From Nitrospirota bacterium (GTDB lineage Bacteria; Nitrospirota; Thermodesulfovibrionia; Thermodesulfovibrionales; Magnetobacteriaceae), in NCBI GenBank assembly GCA_015233725.1, contig JADFXD010000007.1, positions 1 through 64,000 of the forward strand: a stretch of 64,000 bases of DNA, given 5' to 3'. Made by a program: the position numbers and the translations under genes. The notes under the pieces are model-generated. The model was not told the DNA's origin. It saw nothing but the letters and a program-made list of their open reading frames with translations, and made no database searches. Positions 61,856-64,000 of this stretch are shown here, piece by piece. Each line of letters starts with the position of its first letter. Position 1 is the first letter of the stretch.

Positions 61856-64000
61856 CTATATATTCTCGCTCATTTCCCAGATACCGCACGGACACACACC
61901 GGCACAGAAGCCACAGCCTATGCAGCTCTTGTCATCCACCACGTACTCGTATGACCCATCATCCAGCTCTCTCCTGCTGATGGCACCATAATAGCAGACG
62001 ATCTCACACATGTGACAGTCCCTGCACACGGCACAGGACATGCACCGGCTGGACTCGACTTTAGGCGTGAAGGTGTCATCCCTACACTGCTCGTAGTAGG
62101 CGTCCTTGATCTTTGCATACGGGATGGGCAACTTGACGGGTGGTCTGTAGTAGGAGCGCCCGGCCAGGAGGGTGTTAATCGCATCCGCGGCATTTATGCC
62201 ATGCCCTATGGCATGGGTGACCAGTCCCAACCTTGTGGCGTCGCCGATTGCGTAGACCTTTGGGTCGCTTGTAAATCCTGCCTCATCGGCCTGTATCCAG
62301 CCGTTTTTATCCGCCTGAACGCCTGGTGGCAGAAAGTCGGTCACGGGCGTATCTCCCACGCTGACGATCACAACGTCGGCGTCGAGGGATGAGCCATCGG
62401 TGAGGTAGAGCTTTCGTTCGTCCCTGGCGTATCGTTGCGTGAACTTGGGCCACAGCACCTTTGTCCCCAGGGCCACGGCTATCTCCAGCTCCTTACCAGA
62501 GGCCGCTGGCTTTTGGACGTCAATGGCTGTGACCTCTTTAGCCCCGCAGGCATAGGCGGAGGCGGCGACGTCCATTCCCACGTTTCCGGCTCCGATTATC
62601 ACCACCCGCTTGTCCCTGAGGTTGGGACGACATGAGGGGTCTGAGGCGTTGACATTTATCGTCTTGAGGAAATCGTAGGCGTTGATGGTGTCCTCCACAC
62701 CGGGTATGTTTAACTTACGTGGCCTGTGTGCCCCGCAGGCCACGACAACTATATCGTGCGTGTCATATATCTCTTTAAACTTACTGGCGTCCACCTTAGA
62801 TTTTAAGATCGTGTTGATCCCGATCGACTTAAAACGCTCCAGCTCGTGTGTGAGCACCTCGTGAGGGAGTCTATCCCTGGGGATGCACAACTCGACCTTG
62901 CCTCCGAGCTTGTCCTCGGCCTCGTACAGGTCAACCTCGTGTCCCTTGAGGGCCAACTGCCAGGCCGCCGAAAGTCCACCGGGGCCTCCGCCGACAACCG
63001 CCACCCGCTTGCCAGTTTTTGGTGCAGCAACGGGAGCCTTGACGTCAAGACTGGCCTTGCCAAGCCCCTTGATGTTTAGCGGCCTGTCGAGGTGTCTTCG
63101 TGTGCAGGCATCCATGCAGGGGTTTGGGCAGATTTCGCCACAGACCGTTGCGGGAAGGGGCGAGTACTGAAGTATCAATTCGAGGGCCTCGTGCAGCCTC
63201 TCTGCCCTGATCAACGCTGTGCGTCTCTGTGTCGGTATCCCGCTTGGACAGTACGCCTGACAGGGTGGGGCGTATTTTTGGTTATTCCACAGTGGCTTGT
63301 GCCGTCTGTCAGCGCCGCTTGTGACGTAAGGCAGGACGGTCAACGGGTGACTGAGGTAGGGGGCAAAGATGCCGCCCTGTCCCACGCCCTTGTCCCCCTT
63401 TTCCCATATGTCCTTACGGAAGTCGGCGATGGTCATCTTAAATGGGCGTTTCTTTGAGCGCTCGGCGGCGGTGTATGGGAGGAGTTTCTTCCAATCATCC
63501 CTTGAGGCGGTGAGTTCGTCGATGAAACTGAGTCTGTCGATTGCCTCCAGGTATGGTCTCATACGTTGTGTCAGCCACTGCCAATCCTGATCGGTCAGCT
63601 CGAGGAGCCTCACATCCGACTCACTGTAGCCCGTTATGGGGCCGCGAAAATAGACCACCCCACCGACCATCCCAACGCACGGTCGATAGCCGAGGATATT
63701 CTTTTTGTTGCGCGGATTGACGCCGCACACCACAGCGATCCCTCCGGCCTTGAACTCGGCAAAGGTATCGCCGACGTCCCTGAGGTACCAGGACTCCGGC
63801 GGGTCAAACTTGGGGTTGTGCTTTGTCATGGTGTCGCAGCGCGCACCACCGCTGCCCTGGACGTAGAGGCGTCCCTGAGCTGCGGCATTGTGGGCGCCGT
63901 TTGTGACATCCCCCAGGACAGTGATAGTCGCTCCGCAGTTGAGCCATCCAACGTCGTCTGAGGCATTACCGGCAACGACGATCTCCGTGCCGAACATCCC
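61856..64000 (-). CDS. GltB-GXGXG / GltD-like FAD oxidoreductase / ferredoxin fusion (partial)
   Basis: The frame reaches the window edge; an ATG at 63997 exists, but the first domain looks incomplete. Order: GXGXG beta-helix as at the end of the glutamate synthase large subunit (GNASDDVGWLNCGATITVLG, VNPRN, MVGGVVYF; residues 1-130), linker, GltD-like Cys-cluster region (CQAYCPSGIPT, CGEICPNPCMDAC), FAD and NAD(P) Rossmann motifs (VAVVGGGPGGLSAAWQ, VVIIGAGNVGMDVA), and a C-terminal dicluster ferredoxin (CMSCAVCRDCHMC, CIGCGFCAGVCPCG). It should move electrons between NAD(P)H, FAD and iron-sulfur clusters. No glutaminase domain is visible in this part. Confidence 0.88.
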   Translation of the reverse strand, partial: GMFGTEIVVAGNASDDVGWLNCGATITVLGDVTNGAHNAAAQGRLYVQGSGGARCDTMTKHNPKFDPPESWYLRDVGDTFAEFKAGGIAVVCGVNPRNKKNILGYRPCVGMVGGVVYFRGPITGYSESDVRLLELTDQDWQWLTQRMRPYLEAIDRLSFIDELTASRDDWKKLLPYTAAERSKKRPFKMTIADFRKDIWEKGDKGVGQGGIFAPYLSHPLTVLPYVTSGADRRHKPLWNNQKYAPPCQAYCPSGIPTQRRTALIRAERLHEALELILQYSPLPATVCGEICPNPCMDACTRRHLDRPLNIKGLGKASLDVKAPVAAPKTGKRVAVVGGGPGGLSAAWQLALKGHEVDLYEAEDKLGGKVELCIPRDRLPHEVLTHELERFKSIGINTILKSKVDASKFKEIYDTHDIVVVACGAHRPRKLNIPGVEDTINAYDFLKTINVNASDPSCRPNLRDKRVVIIGAGNVGMDVAASAYACGAKEVTAIDVQKPAASGKELEIAVALGTKVLWPKFTQRYARDERKLYLTDGSSLDADVVIVSVGDTPVTDFLPPGVQADKNGWIQADEAGFTSDPKVYAIGDATRLGLVTHAIGHGINAADAINTLLAGRSYYRPPVKLPIPYAKIKDAYYEQCRDDTFTPKVESSRCMSCAVCRDCHMCEIVCYYGAISRRELDDGSYEYVVDDKSCIGCGFCAGVCPCGIWEMSENI

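Overview
This window most resembles a chromosome segment of a Nitrospirota bacterium, plausibly a magnetotactic or other Thermodesulfovibrionia-like lineage. That is an inference from gene style: c-type cytochrome assembly, large ferredoxin-type proteins, a GltB/GltD-like ferredoxin fusion, many secreted beta-propeller proteins with Pro-Thr linkers, and GC-rich intergenic repeats. There is no rRNA or other decisive marker.

Layout. (1) 1-8139, minus strand: argG, dprA, a small coupled gene, topA, a MobB-like NTPase, a CcsA/HemX-type membrane protein and hemA. (2) 8373-10481, plus: a two-gene molybdenum-cofactor unit (MoeA/Mog-like protein, moaA). (3) 10636-17926: two tandem paralogous genes of about 3.3 kb for exported NHL/VCBS repeat proteins, with identical 5' and 3' ends and diverged middles. 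(4) 18078-22245, minus: tRNA-Gln, prs, rplY, pth, a pyruvate-kinase C-domain protein, a toxin-antitoxin pair and an exported DUF4412-like protein. A second toxin-antitoxin pair is on the plus strand at 22403-22893. (5) 23023-29537: an HD-GYP protein, a receiver protein and a double-Cache histidine kinase, then a chemoreceptor. (6) 29771-41761: a glycosyltransferase, SixA, a MotAB pair, LolA, a polyprenyl glycosylphosphotransferase, a 17-unit TPR protein and gatA. (7) 42026-50600: an isolated GspK/GspL pair, an orphan efflux adaptor, small DUF genes, a TIR-domain protein and an iron-sulfur/DUF362 membrane unit. (8) 50911-60625: a zone of broken and shuffled secreted-protein genes. (9) 60742-64000: an Rpn-type nuclease and an iron-sulfur flavoprotein that runs off the window.

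The main theme outside the housekeeping genes is repeat-driven remodelling. At least 22 copies of a GC-rich double-hairpin repeat sit in intergenic spaces, usually with a pyrimidine-rich end touching a start or stop codon. Some copies lie inside larger elements with terminal inverted repeats. One such element has split a secreted-protein gene, and removing it together with one copy of a 9-bp flanking duplication restores a 490-codon frame. Another has perfect 11-bp inverted ends and a perfect 8-bp target duplication. Repeat sequence also supplies the C-terminus of a glycosyltransferase and lies in frame ahead of gspK and the DUF362 gene.

The exported proteins share a few modules: NHL or Vgb-like propellers, InlB-type beta repeats, Lcl/DUF1566, VCBS/FG-GAP repeats and Pro-Thr linkers. 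They occur here in intact, truncated, frameshifted and chimeric forms. The best candidate for an undescribed defence or signalling protein is the TIR protein at 47354-48046, whose C-terminal domain resembles DUF7662.
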